49,732 bases of DNA from Anaerocolumna sp. (GTDB lineage: Bacteria; Bacillota; Clostridia; Lachnospirales; Lachnospiraceae), in assembly GCA_029239975.1 (NCBI GenBank), contig JARBTX010000025.1, forward strand, positions 1 to 49,732. The letters run 5' to 3'. Below, in pieces: positions 34,701 through 42,393 of the stretch; position 1 is the first letter of the stretch; each line of letters starts with the position of its first letter. The notes below the pieces were generated by a model that was not told where the DNA came from, did not search any database, and saw only the letters and a list, made by a program, of their open reading frames with translations. The position numbers and the translations under genes are program-made.

Positions 34701-36212
34701 TCATTTTAAATTTAAATTTTTGTTAGAGAATTTCTTTATGTATATATCTACCTTTTTATCTTTTTCTATAGTAATATCATCAATGACTCTTTTCATAAAT
34801 TGATTCGTTATAAAATCAGGTGTTAATAATACATCTAGGTTATTCCAAGCATCATATAATTTAAATTCTATCTCATCATAACATAATGTATTTTCATCCA
34901 TTAACTTTAATTCTTCTTCTACTATGCAAATATCCTTACTTAAATCCTGGGATATTTGCTTTAATTCTTCCATGGTAATAATGTCATTGTTGTACATATC
35001 CATATATTTTTCTTTCGATTTTTTTAATTTAAACATCTTTTGAGTCAGTTCTTTTCGTAGTTGTTCTTGATTATCTTTTCGTTTATAATGTTTCAGCAAT
35101 TCATGCAAAAAATTCTTAGCTAACCCTGGCTTTTTACTTAAAACCATTTGAATATAATCTAGAATTGCGTTGAGAAGTTCTTCTTCTGATGCAGCTGTAT
35201 TATTAGAACAACTATCTACACCGTTACTATTTCGCCTTGCACAAACCCATGTAATATACGTATTTTTATAGGTTCTTACCATACGTCGAAACGTGGAGTT
35301 ACAATGTGCACAATGAATTAATTTGCTAAAAATATAATCGTCTGTTTCTCTTTCTTTTTTATCTACAAAAGAGTTCTTTCTTTTTTGTAGTAATTGTTGT
35401 GCATCATAAAAGATAGCATCACGAATGATAACAAGCTCTGGCTTATATGTAACAATCCAACCTTCTTCCCCTACTAGACGCCTTTCTCCAGTAAGAAAAT
35501 CAGACACTTCTTCTTTCCCATTTATTACTTTACCAATATAAATCGGATTCGATAGTGTCCTAACTACTGCATTTTGACTCCAACTACAATTTCTTTTTGT
35601 TTTCATTCCTTCTTCATTTAAGATTTTTGCAATTCGGTTTGTTCCATATTTTAGTACCACATACATATGAAAAATCCTTTGTACAATCTCTGCTTCTTTT
35701 TCATTGATATATAAATGAAATAAATCACCATTTACTTTATCATAGCCAAATACGAAGTTTGGAACTTTTCCCTTGCTGGCATTTATTTTCTTACCAAATT
35801 TAACACGTTTGGATGTATTTGCACTTTCTTCTTGTGCAATGGCACTAAGCATCGTTAGCATGAATTCCGAGCTATCCGATGATGTCTGATCGTAATTTAC
35901 AAATACGACTTTAGTTCCAAGATTTTTTAATTTTCGAATACTTGTTAGAAAGTCTACGGTATTACGTGCAAGACGAGATACATCTTTAATTAAAACTAAA
36001 TCAAATTCCTTCTCATTGGCATCACTAAGTAATTTTAATAATTGCGTTCTGTTCTTAATTTTTGTACCTGATTTTCCTTCATCTGCATAAATTCGAATTA
36101 ACTCGTAATTATTTCTTTTTGCATACTCCCCGAAAAAAGCTTGCTGGCTTTCTAAGCTATCTAGTTGTTCTTCTTTTTTTGTTGATACTCTGCAATAGGC
36201 TACCGCTTTAAT
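34701..36212 (-). CDS. Large serine recombinase, SpoIVCA-like
   Basis: About 503 aa, close to the 500 aa of B. subtilis SpoIVCA, the enzyme that excises the skin element from sigK. The resolvase domain (1-150) has AYCRVST with the catalytic Ser and IKDVSRLARNTVDFLTSIRK. A recombinase domain follows (FGYDKVNGD..., GTNRIAKILNEEGMKTKRN), then a zinc-ribbon with CAHCNSTF and CSNN, and a C-terminal coiled coil (about 385-450). The frame has no ATG, GTG or TTG before residue 120. I place the start at ATT (36210-36212), 7 nt after GGAAGG; the frame stays open a further 19 codons. It follows a 54-aa ORF and a sigma-E-like promoter. It is the only recombinase in the 27-kb interval that splits spoIIID. 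Confidence 0.85.
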   Translation of the reverse strand: MKAVAYCRVSTKKEEQLDSLESQQAFFGEYAKRNNYELIRIYADEGKSGTKIKNRTQLLKLLSDANEKEFDLVLIKDVSRLARNTVDFLTSIRKLKNLGTKVVFVNYDQTSSDSSEFMLTMLSAIAQEESANTSKRVKFGKKINASKGKVPNFVFGYDKVNGDLFHLYINEKEAEIVQRIFHMYVVLKYGTNRIAKILNEEGMKTKRNCSWSQNAVVRTLSNPIYIGKVINGKEEVSDFLTGERRLVGEEGWIVTYKPELVIIRDAIFYDAQQLLQKRKNSFVDKKERETDDYIFSKLIHCAHCNSTFRRMVRTYKNTYITWVCARRNSNGVDSCSNNTAASEEELLNAILDYIQMVLSKKPGLAKNFLHELLKHYKRKDNQEQLRKELTQKMFKLKKSKEKYMDMYNNDIITMEELKQISQDLSKDICIVEEELKLMDENTLCYDEIEFKLYDAWNNLDVLLTPDFITNQFMKRVIDDITIEKDKKVDIYIKKFSNKNLNLK

Positions 36213-36235
36213 TGTAGTTCCTTCCCTTCTCCTTA

Positions 36236-36400
36236 TTATTTCTCTTGTAATTTTTGAATAAAGTCAGAGACCGTTATCTTTTTTCTAATAATTTGATCGA
36301 TTAGATCATCTACTAATATCTTTGTAATATACGTTGCGGTAGTATCCGTATCATTAGGGTCATGTATTATTACATGCAAGTTGTTTCTTCTTTTATACAT
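36236..36400 (-). CDS. Small protein upstream of the recombinase
   Basis: A 54-codon ORF, MYKRRNNLHVIIHDPNDTDT then ...YITKILVDDLIDQIIRKKIT...LQEK. It has a basic N-terminus and a helical C-terminus. AAGGAATTAT lies before the ATG. It ends 23 bp before the recombinase start proposed here, and the ribosome binding site of the recombinase overlaps its tandem TAA stops. It is probably cotranscribed and could be a directionality factor. I do not recognise the family. Confidence 0.6.
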   Translation of the reverse strand: MYKRRNNLHVIIHDPNDTDTTATYITKILVDDLIDQIIRKKITVSDFIQKLQEK

Positions 36401-36421
36401 ATAATTCCTTCATTTTCATGG

Positions 36422-36466
36422 TTTGTACATCTTATGATGCTTGTTCCATAAATATACATGTACAAA
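36422..36466 (-). promoter_or_regulatory. Sigma-E-like promoter flanked by an inverted repeat, before the recombinase operon
   Basis: On the minus strand GTATATT (36451-36457) matches the sigma-E -35 consensus KMATATT at 6 of 7 positions. After exactly 14 bp comes CATAAGAT (36429-36436), matching CATACAHT at 6 of 8. Perfect 9-bp inverted repeats TTTGTACAT/ATGTACAAA (36422-36430, 36458-36466) flank the pair and could be an operator. Sigma-E is the mother-cell factor that drives spoIVCA in B. subtilis. Confidence 0.5.
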
Positions 36467-36543
36467 TGAATCTGGTAGAAATGAACAGCTTAAGAGCTCT
36501 AAGAACCCTATTTTGACCTTTTATAAAACAACAAATAATACAA

Positions 36544-36592
36544 TAAAAAAGTACTACATAAGCTTACAAAAAAGCTTTGTAGTACTTTTCTA
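36544..36592 (-). terminator. Terminator of the GntR-ABC operon
   Basis: AAAAGTACTACA pairs with TGTAGTACTTTT, with an inner AAGCTT stem. It lies 30 bp after the ABC permease stop. T-runs are present on both strands. Confidence 0.85.
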
Positions 36593-36623
36593 GTAAATAG
36601 TATTTTATTCTTTGTTATTATAC

Positions 36624-37259
36624 TTATAGTTCCTTTTTATTAAAAATTGAGACCGAGATAAAGTAGGATACAGCGAAAACTAGTAATACAATAAACGGAA
36701 ATGCATATCCGAGCATTTTTATTTGATCTTCACTTGGTTTTGGAATGTTGAATCTTTGAATTAATTTTAAAACTCCCAAAATAATTAATGTAGGAATACC
36801 AAAAACTACAAACATCATGATTCTTGCTTTCTCGACTCCAACTTTAAATATGACTGGTATAAGTAAACTGAATGCAGCAATAGCTATTAAAATAATTAAT
36901 CCACAAGCGATTAGTATTTCTTTTATATTTCCCATATCTAAAAATGTAATCATTAAAAGAGAGACAATTAATGAAACCCCTGCTCCCATTAAAGTTGTAA
37001 TAATTAGCAACAAATATTTTGATAATACGATGTCTTTTTTTAGAATTGGCATTGTTAAGGCATATTTATCCCATTTTGCTTGTTCATCATACCCCATGGA
37101 TGTAATTACCATCATAGATGACATCATAACCATCATACCAATGATGTATGGTGGATTCTTCATATTAATTCCGAATATTATGAATAAAATCATAGCAATA
37201 CCAATTTGTTTTACGTATTTTTTTAAATTTAAGATATCTTTTAATAATAATCCTACCAT
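36624..37259 (-). CDS. ABC-2-type transporter permease
   Basis: A 211-aa membrane protein with about six helices (MVGLLLKDILNLKKYVKQIG...; SSMMVITSMGYDEQAKWDKY). It pairs with the ATPase encoded just before it. GAGGTG lies 6 nt before the chosen ATG, which comes directly after the ATPase stop. With the GntR regulator it resembles the B. subtilis Ytr-type or BcrA-like exporters acting in envelope stress or antibiotic resistance. Confidence 0.85.
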   Translation of the reverse strand: MVGLLLKDILNLKKYVKQIGIAMILFIIFGINMKNPPYIIGMMVMMSSMMVITSMGYDEQAKWDKYALTMPILKKDIVLSKYLLLIITTLMGAGVSLIVSLLMITFLDMGNIKEILIACGLIILIAIAAFSLLIPVIFKVGVEKARIMMFVVFGIPTLIILGVLKLIQRFNIPKPSEDQIKMLGYAFPFIVLLVFAVSYFISVSIFNKKEL

Positions 37260-37260
37260 A

Positions 37261-38115
37261 CTATTCACCTCTTACTTTAAATAAAATAATTTCTTCAATT
37301 GATGTATTATCAATTACTAAACTCCTAAATTGCTTTTCTAATTCCTTTTTATTATTTACCATCACTTCATACCCAAACTGACCTTTTCTTGTACCTACAA
37401 TATATCTTTTATCAATTTTTTCATAATCATCTTTTTTACAGCGTACAACACCATAATGATAGATTAAATCATCTTTACTTTCGCTTAGAATAATTTTTCC
37501 ATTATGAATAAATGTAACGTAATCTGCCACCTTTTCAAGATCACTTATGATATGTGAGGATAGAAGAATTGTATGATCCTCGTCTTGAATGAATTCTAAG
37601 AATATATCAAGAATTTCGTCTCTAACGATAGGGTCTAATCCACTGGTTGCTTCATCAAGGATAAGTAATTTTGCATTATGGGATAGCGCAACCGCTATTG
37701 ATAATTTCATCTTCATACCCCTAGAATACTCTTTTACAATTTTATCCGGTGGTAATTTAAATTTCTCTACGGTATGTTTAAATATTGTTTCATTCCAATT
37801 AGTATAAATTTTGCTCATAATAAAGGAGATATCTTTTATCGTCAAGTTATCATGAAAATAACTTTCATCAAACACGACTCCTACTAACTCTTTTATTTTT
37901 CTTTCATCTTTTTTATTGTCTAATCCAAATACTTTGATTGAGCCACTATTGGTGTGTATCAGATTGAGGATAGACTTAATTGTTGTAGTCTTTCCGGCTC
38001 CATTTTCACCTACAAAACCCATGATGCTTCCTTTGGGAACTGCAAATGAAACATTATCCAAATAAAAATTGTTATATTGCTTTGTAATACCTTTTAATTC
38101 TATTGCATAATCCAT
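37261..38115 (-). CDS. ABC transporter ATP-binding protein
   Basis: A 284-aa BcrA/YtrB-type ATPase. Walker A is GENGAGKTTT, the signature is EYSRGMKMKLSIAVAL (SRGMK replacing LSGGQ, as in this subfamily), Walker B is LLILDEATSGLD and the H-loop is LLSSHIISDLEKVA. It is 2 bp from the GntR stop and adjacent to the permease. Confidence 0.93.
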   Translation of the reverse strand: MDYAIELKGITKQYNNFYLDNVSFAVPKGSIMGFVGENGAGKTTTIKSILNLIHTNSGSIKVFGLDNKKDERKIKELVGVVFDESYFHDNLTIKDISFIMSKIYTNWNETIFKHTVEKFKLPPDKIVKEYSRGMKMKLSIAVALSHNAKLLILDEATSGLDPIVRDEILDIFLEFIQDEDHTILLSSHIISDLEKVADYVTFIHNGKIILSESKDDLIYHYGVVRCKKDDYEKIDKRYIVGTRKGQFGYEVMVNNKKELEKQFRSLVIDNTSIEEIILFKVRGE

Positions 38116-38117
38116 TT

Positions 38118-38492
38118 CTAATCCTCCTTATAGATCATATCAAGAATTTCATGCAGTTCATCTGGTTTTATACCACTTGCTTTGGCATTGTCTACCGCTA
38201 TCTGCAGATGTTCTTCAATAACACGATATTGTTCTTCCTTCATTATTTCTGTATTACTTTCAGAAACAAAGCTACCTTTACCCACTAAAGTGGTTATAAA
38301 TCCATCTCTTTCTAAGTCTTCATAAGCTCTTTTGGTGGTAATCACACTGATTCTTAATTCTTTTGCTAATAATCGCATAGAAGGTAATGAATCACCTGGT
38401 CTTAAATCTCCACTCATTATCATATTTTTAATCTGCATTGTGATTTGTTCGTAAATTGGTTTACCACTAGAGTTACTTATTATTATTTCCAC
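38118..38492 (-). CDS. GntR-family (YtrA-type) transcriptional regulator
   Basis: A 124-aa short GntR protein: a winged helix (GKPIYEQITMQIKNMIMSGD, LRPGDSLPSMRLLAKELRIS, TTKRAYEDLERDGFI) and a short helical tail. I chose GTG at 38492 because GAGGTG lies upstream. It controls the downstream ABC genes and itself. A 9-bp perfect inverted repeat overlapping the -10 box is the likely operator. Confidence 0.92.
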   Translation of the reverse strand: MEIIISNSSGKPIYEQITMQIKNMIMSGDLRPGDSLPSMRLLAKELRISVITTKRAYEDLERDGFITTLVGKGSFVSESNTEIMKEEQYRVIEEHLQIAVDNAKASGIKPDELHEILDMIYKED

Positions 38493-38522
38493 AAATACAC
38501 CTCGTTTTCTCATGTGTTATTA

Positions 38523-38545
38523 TTGTATATACCTTATATATACAA
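38523..38545. promoter_or_regulatory. Likely GntR operator
   Basis: Perfect inverted repeat TTGTATATA (38523-38531) and TATATACAA (38537-38545) with a 5-bp spacer. It overlaps the end of the -10 box, as expected for repression by the first gene of the operon. Confidence 0.8.
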
Positions 38546-38572
38546 TATATCCTTATATAATACGTTTGTCAA
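38544..38572 (-). promoter_or_regulatory. Sigma-A promoter of the GntR-ABC operon
   Basis: On the minus strand TTGACA (38567-38572), 17-bp spacer, TATATT (38544-38549). Confidence 0.88.
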
Positions 38573-38752
38573 GAGTATTTTTATATTTTTATTTCATTAT
38601 TTTATAACTAAAAACTGATTATTCTCGGCCTTTTAATCTGTTTTCAGACACTATAATACACTCTAAAAATTCTCTTAAAAAAATATAAAAAAACTCTTTA
38701 CAAACTGAACTTCATATGGCAAAATATAAAAAATCTTAGGAGGTATGAAACA

Positions 38753-40123
38753 ATGTCATCTAAAAATCAAAACATTGGGTACTTGCCCGATGAACGCCCA
38801 CCATTTTTCGAACTAATACTTTTTGCATTGCAGCAAATTGTTGTTATGTTCCCAGCAACGGTATTAGTTGCATTAATTACAGGATTTCACGTATCTACTA
38901 CTATCTTTGCCAGTGGATTGGCAACTCTTTCATTTATTCTTGTTACGGGAAGAAAAATTCCTTTGTATTATGGTTCTAGTTTTTCTTATATCGCTGCTAT
39001 TGCTTCTATAATGAGCGCAGATGCATTTTCTAGTTATAGTCTTAATGATAAAATCTCTATTGCACAATTTGGTATCGTAATGTCTGGTTTTGTTTCTATT
39101 ATTGCCGGAATAATCATTAAACGTACTGGAAAAGCAACTATCGATAAAGTCCTCCCCCCTACTGTTACAGGAAGTATTGCTATTATTATTGGTTTATCAT
39201 TAGCTAGCAACGCTATGACGAATGCTGCAGCACATCCAGATGTAGCTAATACAGCTTTAGCAAGCAATATGGCTTGGATTATTGCATTAGTAACATTATT
39301 CTCAACAATTCTATATTCTGTATACTTAAAAGGTAAGCTAAGTCAGCTGCCTATTCTTTTTGGCCTTTTTACAGGTTATATCACTGCTTTAATAATCGGA
39401 TCAATTACAGATATCCCTTTTGTTATATTCAATACAATCGAATCTACAAAACCATTTAATCTTCCAATTTTCACATTGCCTAAGCCATCCTTAGCTGCAA
39501 TTGCTGCAATTATGCCAATTGCTATTGCAACGATCCCTGAATCAACTGCTCATGTATATCAGTTACACATCTATGTAAATGATTTAGCAAAGAAAAAGGG
39601 AAGTAAACCATATGCAATTGATGATAAACTTGGTCTTAATTTAATTGGTGATGGTATTGGTGATATCGTATCTGGTTTTATCGGTGGCCCAGCTGGTACA
39701 AACTATGGCGAAAACATTAGTGCTATGGCATTAAGTAAAATTTTCTCTGTACCAGTTTTAATAGCTGCATCCCTTATTACAATGGTAATATCTTGTTTCA
39801 CACCATTAATTAACGTAGTATATTCTATACCAACAGCAGTAATCGGTGGTTTATCCATTTACCTATTTGGTATCATCGCAGCACAAGGTATTACAATCAT
39901 GATGGAAAAACGAGTGGACATGTTTAAATCTAAAAACTTAGCAGTTATCGCTGTTATCTTAATCGTTGGTTTAGGTGGAAGCTTTGGCTTTGAAGGTGGT
40001 ATGATTCCAATGTTTGGTATACAGTTCCCTGCAATTGCATCTGCTGCAGTTGTTGGTATCGTATTAAACTTATTACTATCCATTGGTGAAAAATCAGAAG
40101 ATACAGCAATTGATAATAATTAA
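38753..40123 (+). CDS. NCS2-family uracil/xanthine permease
   Basis: A 456-aa membrane transporter with about 14 helices. FALQQIVVMFPATVLVALIT is the UraA-type N-terminus, ATIPESTAHVYQL the conserved substrate-site helix, and FIGGPAGTNYGENISAMALS the NCS2 signature. It imports a pyrimidine or purine base with protons. AGGAGG precedes the ATG. Uracil is more likely than xanthine by the N-terminus. No riboswitch was seen upstream. Confidence 0.88.
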   Translation: MSSKNQNIGYLPDERPPFFELILFALQQIVVMFPATVLVALITGFHVSTTIFASGLATLSFILVTGRKIPLYYGSSFSYIAAIASIMSADAFSSYSLNDKISIAQFGIVMSGFVSIIAGIIIKRTGKATIDKVLPPTVTGSIAIIIGLSLASNAMTNAAAHPDVANTALASNMAWIIALVTLFSTILYSVYLKGKLSQLPILFGLFTGYITALIIGSITDIPFVIFNTIESTKPFNLPIFTLPKPSLAAIAAIMPIAIATIPESTAHVYQLHIYVNDLAKKKGSKPYAIDDKLGLNLIGDGIGDIVSGFIGGPAGTNYGENISAMALSKIFSVPVLIAASLITMVISCFTPLINVVYSIPTAVIGGLSIYLFGIIAAQGITIMMEKRVDMFKSKNLAVIAVILIVGLGGSFGFEGGMIPMFGIQFPAIASAAVVGIVLNLLLSIGEKSEDTAIDNN

Positions 40124-40176
40124 AATAAAACGTGGACTTACTATAAATACTTAGTAAGAGTTATCCCGATGATAAC

Positions 40177-40234
40177 AAAAAGGTGCTTTTGCAAAATAGA
40201 TAAGTGATTATCTATGGAGCAAAAGCTCCTTTTT
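40177..40234 (+). terminator. Terminator after the NCS2 permease
   Basis: AAAAAGG and GCTTTTGC pair with GCAAAAGC and CCTTTTT, with one mismatch. An inner ATAGATA/TATCTAT stem caps the hairpin, and T-runs follow. Confidence 0.85.
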
Positions 40235-40245
40235 CAGTTTTTGAT

Positions 40246-40284
40246 AAAATAAAAGCAGATCCCGAAAGACCTGCTTTTATTTTA
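40246..40284. terminator. Bidirectional terminator
   Basis: AAAATAAAAGCAG pairs perfectly with CTGCTTTTATTTT (13 bp). It lies between convergent genes and probably serves the minus-strand nucleotidyltransferase. Confidence 0.85.
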
Positions 40285-40407
40285 TAATTAGTTATACGAC
40301 TAAATAATTACATTAATAAGAAATAAAACTGCAAATACTCAATATCAATTAGAATTCGCTAGAATTAGACGGACATAAAGAAATATAATTCTACTAATCT
40401 ATAAAAT

Positions 40408-41244
40408 TTACTTACAGTAATTATATATATTATTATATTGCACTTGAATTCTATCAAAACAATCTTGTATAGTATTTTTATTTAATTCAGATAATGCTGC
40501 TTCCACGTCATTCGCAAAATCTTTTGGAATAAATGCATCATTTTCCCTTAAGAGTCGCCCCAGACTGCCTTTTTCGTTCAGCATATACATCCCATTTATG
40601 GCATACAGAACATGTAGTAAACTAACTGCACACCGAAACAGTGAACCAGCAGCATATAGAAGATCTCCTTTTAAAGTTGCCTTCTTCCCGCACTGTAGAG
40701 AAAACTCGCATTCCCATAAAAACTTTTCTATGGTAGCTTTTTGGTAAGTTATAGGAAATTCTATAAGTCTTTTTTTCTGTTCTGAGATAAATTCGTTATT
40801 GTTACTTAAAATTTTGCAATAAGCGACTTCACCCATGTAGATAGAATTTACAAAACCAAACGGATGACCACATTGATAATCAATGGAGATTTTTCCATTA
40901 ATACAATCATCAATCACAGTAATCACTTTTCTGGTATCCCTGAAAAGAATATCCACAGCAATGCCATCAACTTGCAGCCAGCCTCCGCCGTTAATCCAAG
41001 GTCCCCATTCGCCGGGATTGGTTACTATATTATTTCTATGTTCATCATCTAGTGAGACAACCTTTTGTCTGAAATATGAAAGGTCAAATGTCATCTCATC
41101 ATAGTAGATCCCTATGTCTATATCGGAATCCTTATTTGCCGTACCCGTAGCGTGTGAGCCACCTAAAACGATGGCGTCAATTCCATCAATTCCGTGAAAG
41201 GCGTTTATGATCTGTTTTAAAATGTTTTCTGTTTTATTAAGCAT
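40408..41244 (-). CDS. Nucleotidyltransferase-domain protein
   Basis: A 278-aa protein. The N-terminal polymerase-beta-like fold has GGSHATGTANKDSDIDIGIY, the GS...DxD metal-binding motif, with a third acidic residue in VDGIAVDILF. The C-terminal half is helical. It resembles antibiotic nucleotidyltransferases and DUF4037-type proteins. The substrate is unknown; resistance to an aminoglycoside should not be assumed. Confidence 0.82.
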   Translation of the reverse strand: MLNKTENILKQIINAFHGIDGIDAIVLGGSHATGTANKDSDIDIGIYYDEMTFDLSYFRQKVVSLDDEHRNNIVTNPGEWGPWINGGGWLQVDGIAVDILFRDTRKVITVIDDCINGKISIDYQCGHPFGFVNSIYMGEVAYCKILSNNNEFISEQKKRLIEFPITYQKATIEKFLWECEFSLQCGKKATLKGDLLYAAGSLFRCAVSLLHVLYAINGMYMLNEKGSLGRLLRENDAFIPKDFANDVEAALSELNKNTIQDCFDRIQVQYNNIYNYCK

Positions 41245-41271
41245 ACATTTCTCTCCAATTTATTATTCTGC

Positions 41272-41445
41272 CTAGTGTAACAAAATGATCTCGACTGATT
41301 CTTCGGGGGACAGACTAAATGATTCATTCTTACATATGTTAATGTCATTCACAGCCCAACTATACGTTCCTTCCATAATGATTTCTATATGAAACAACTT
41401 CTTTATGATAAGTATATCGGATGCTTCAGCTTTCTCATATAAAAT
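41272..41445 (-). pseudogene. Possible gene fragment
   Basis: An open frame runs ILYEKAEASDILIIKKLFHI then EIIMEGTYSWAVNDINICKN and ESFSLSPEESVEIILLH before TAG. The internal ATG has no good ribosome binding site. Composition looks protein-like. It may be the tail of a lost gene between the reductase and nucleotidyltransferase; the family is not recognised. Confidence 0.3.
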
Positions 41446-41447
41446 TA

Positions 41448-41978
41448 TTATTTTACTATATAATGTAGTTCAACAAATTGATTAAAGCGTCTTAGACCTA
41501 TTAATTCTAACTCTATTTCTGTATCAAATTCCTTGAATAAAGGTATTCCACTTCCAATTAACGTAGGTGCAATGGTAATGATAAATTCATCAATTAATTG
41601 TTCTTTTAAGAAATCTAAAAGTAAATCTCCACCACCAACAATCCATATCTTTCCGCCATCTAATTGCTTTTGCTTTTCCACAAATGCTCTTATATCTTCA
41701 TCTATAAATTCTACATACTCATTACTACCTTTTAAGCTTTTTGAAAATACAAAACATTTCTTATTTTTATAAGGAAACTGATCCATCTCTTTCTCAATAA
41801 TCCAGTCATAAGTCCTTCTTCCCATTACTATGGTATCTACCGTATCATAGAATTCTGAATATCCATTATCACCTTCTCCATCCACCTTAAACAACCACTC
41901 TAAGGAATCATCTTTTGTAGCAATATAACCATCTAAACTTGAGGCTATAAATAAAATTGTATTTCTATTATTAATCAT
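41448..41978 (-). CDS. Dihydrofolate reductase/RibD C-terminal family protein
   Basis: A 176-aa reductase fold. NTILFIASSLDGYIATKDDS is the N-terminal strand and loop, TIVMGRRTYDWI the NADPH-binding segment, and GGKIWIVGGGDLLLDFLKEQ the second nucleotide-binding turn. This family (YyaP/YwjB type) reduces pteridine- or pyrimidine-like substrates; the true substrate is unknown. AGGAGTG precedes the start. Confidence 0.88.
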   Translation of the reverse strand: MINNRNTILFIASSLDGYIATKDDSLEWLFKVDGEGDNGYSEFYDTVDTIVMGRRTYDWIIEKEMDQFPYKNKKCFVFSKSLKGSNEYVEFIDEDIRAFVEKQKQLDGGKIWIVGGGDLLLDFLKEQLIDEFIITIAPTLIGSGIPLFKEFDTEIELELIGLRRFNQFVELHYIVK

Positions 41979-42011
41979 CTTGACACTCCTTTCATATATA
42001 AACTTACTTTA

Positions 42012-42159
42012 GGTAATTGCGAAACATTAAAGATGTCATTATTGATTATACAATATATACAATTTTATAGCTGAATCTTGCCCCTTAAGGCAACTGAAGC
42101 TAGAAAATTCGTATATATTGTATAATCAATTTGATAAACTATATAGTTTCGCAATTACC
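42012..42159 (+). repeat. Palindromic element B (copy 2 of a two-copy family)
   Basis: The ends are perfect 14-bp inverted repeats GGTAATTGCGAAAC/GTTTCGCAATTACC. Inside are unpaired stretches, a perfect 20-bp stem (42041-42060 with 42111-42130), and an apical hairpin TAGCTGAATCTTGCC/GGCAACTGAAGCTA. It shares its ends and apex with the element at 28329-28473, while the middle stems differ. No coding sequence. Confidence 0.85.
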
Positions 42160-42318
42160 TAATAAACTTACTTAGTTGATTGAAAATGTTAGTTTATCCA
42201 TTTATCGTTTTTGTTACCCAATTACCTTGATTGGCTACGTATTAATTTATAAATTATTAATCTTCTATTAATTTAGTTATATATACTAATATAAACATAT
42301 TTTCTTAATTTTTCAATT

Positions 42319-42366
42319 AAAAAAGCTCTTACCTATGATAATAAAATCAGTTAGGTAAGAGCTATT
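42319..42366 (-). terminator. Terminator of the purine permease gene
   Basis: AGCTCTTACCTA pairs with TAGGTAAGAGCT, and a T-run follows on the minus strand, 28 bp after the stop. Confidence 0.88.
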
Positions 42367-42393
42367 ATTATTCTGTTATTATTAATATTTTAA

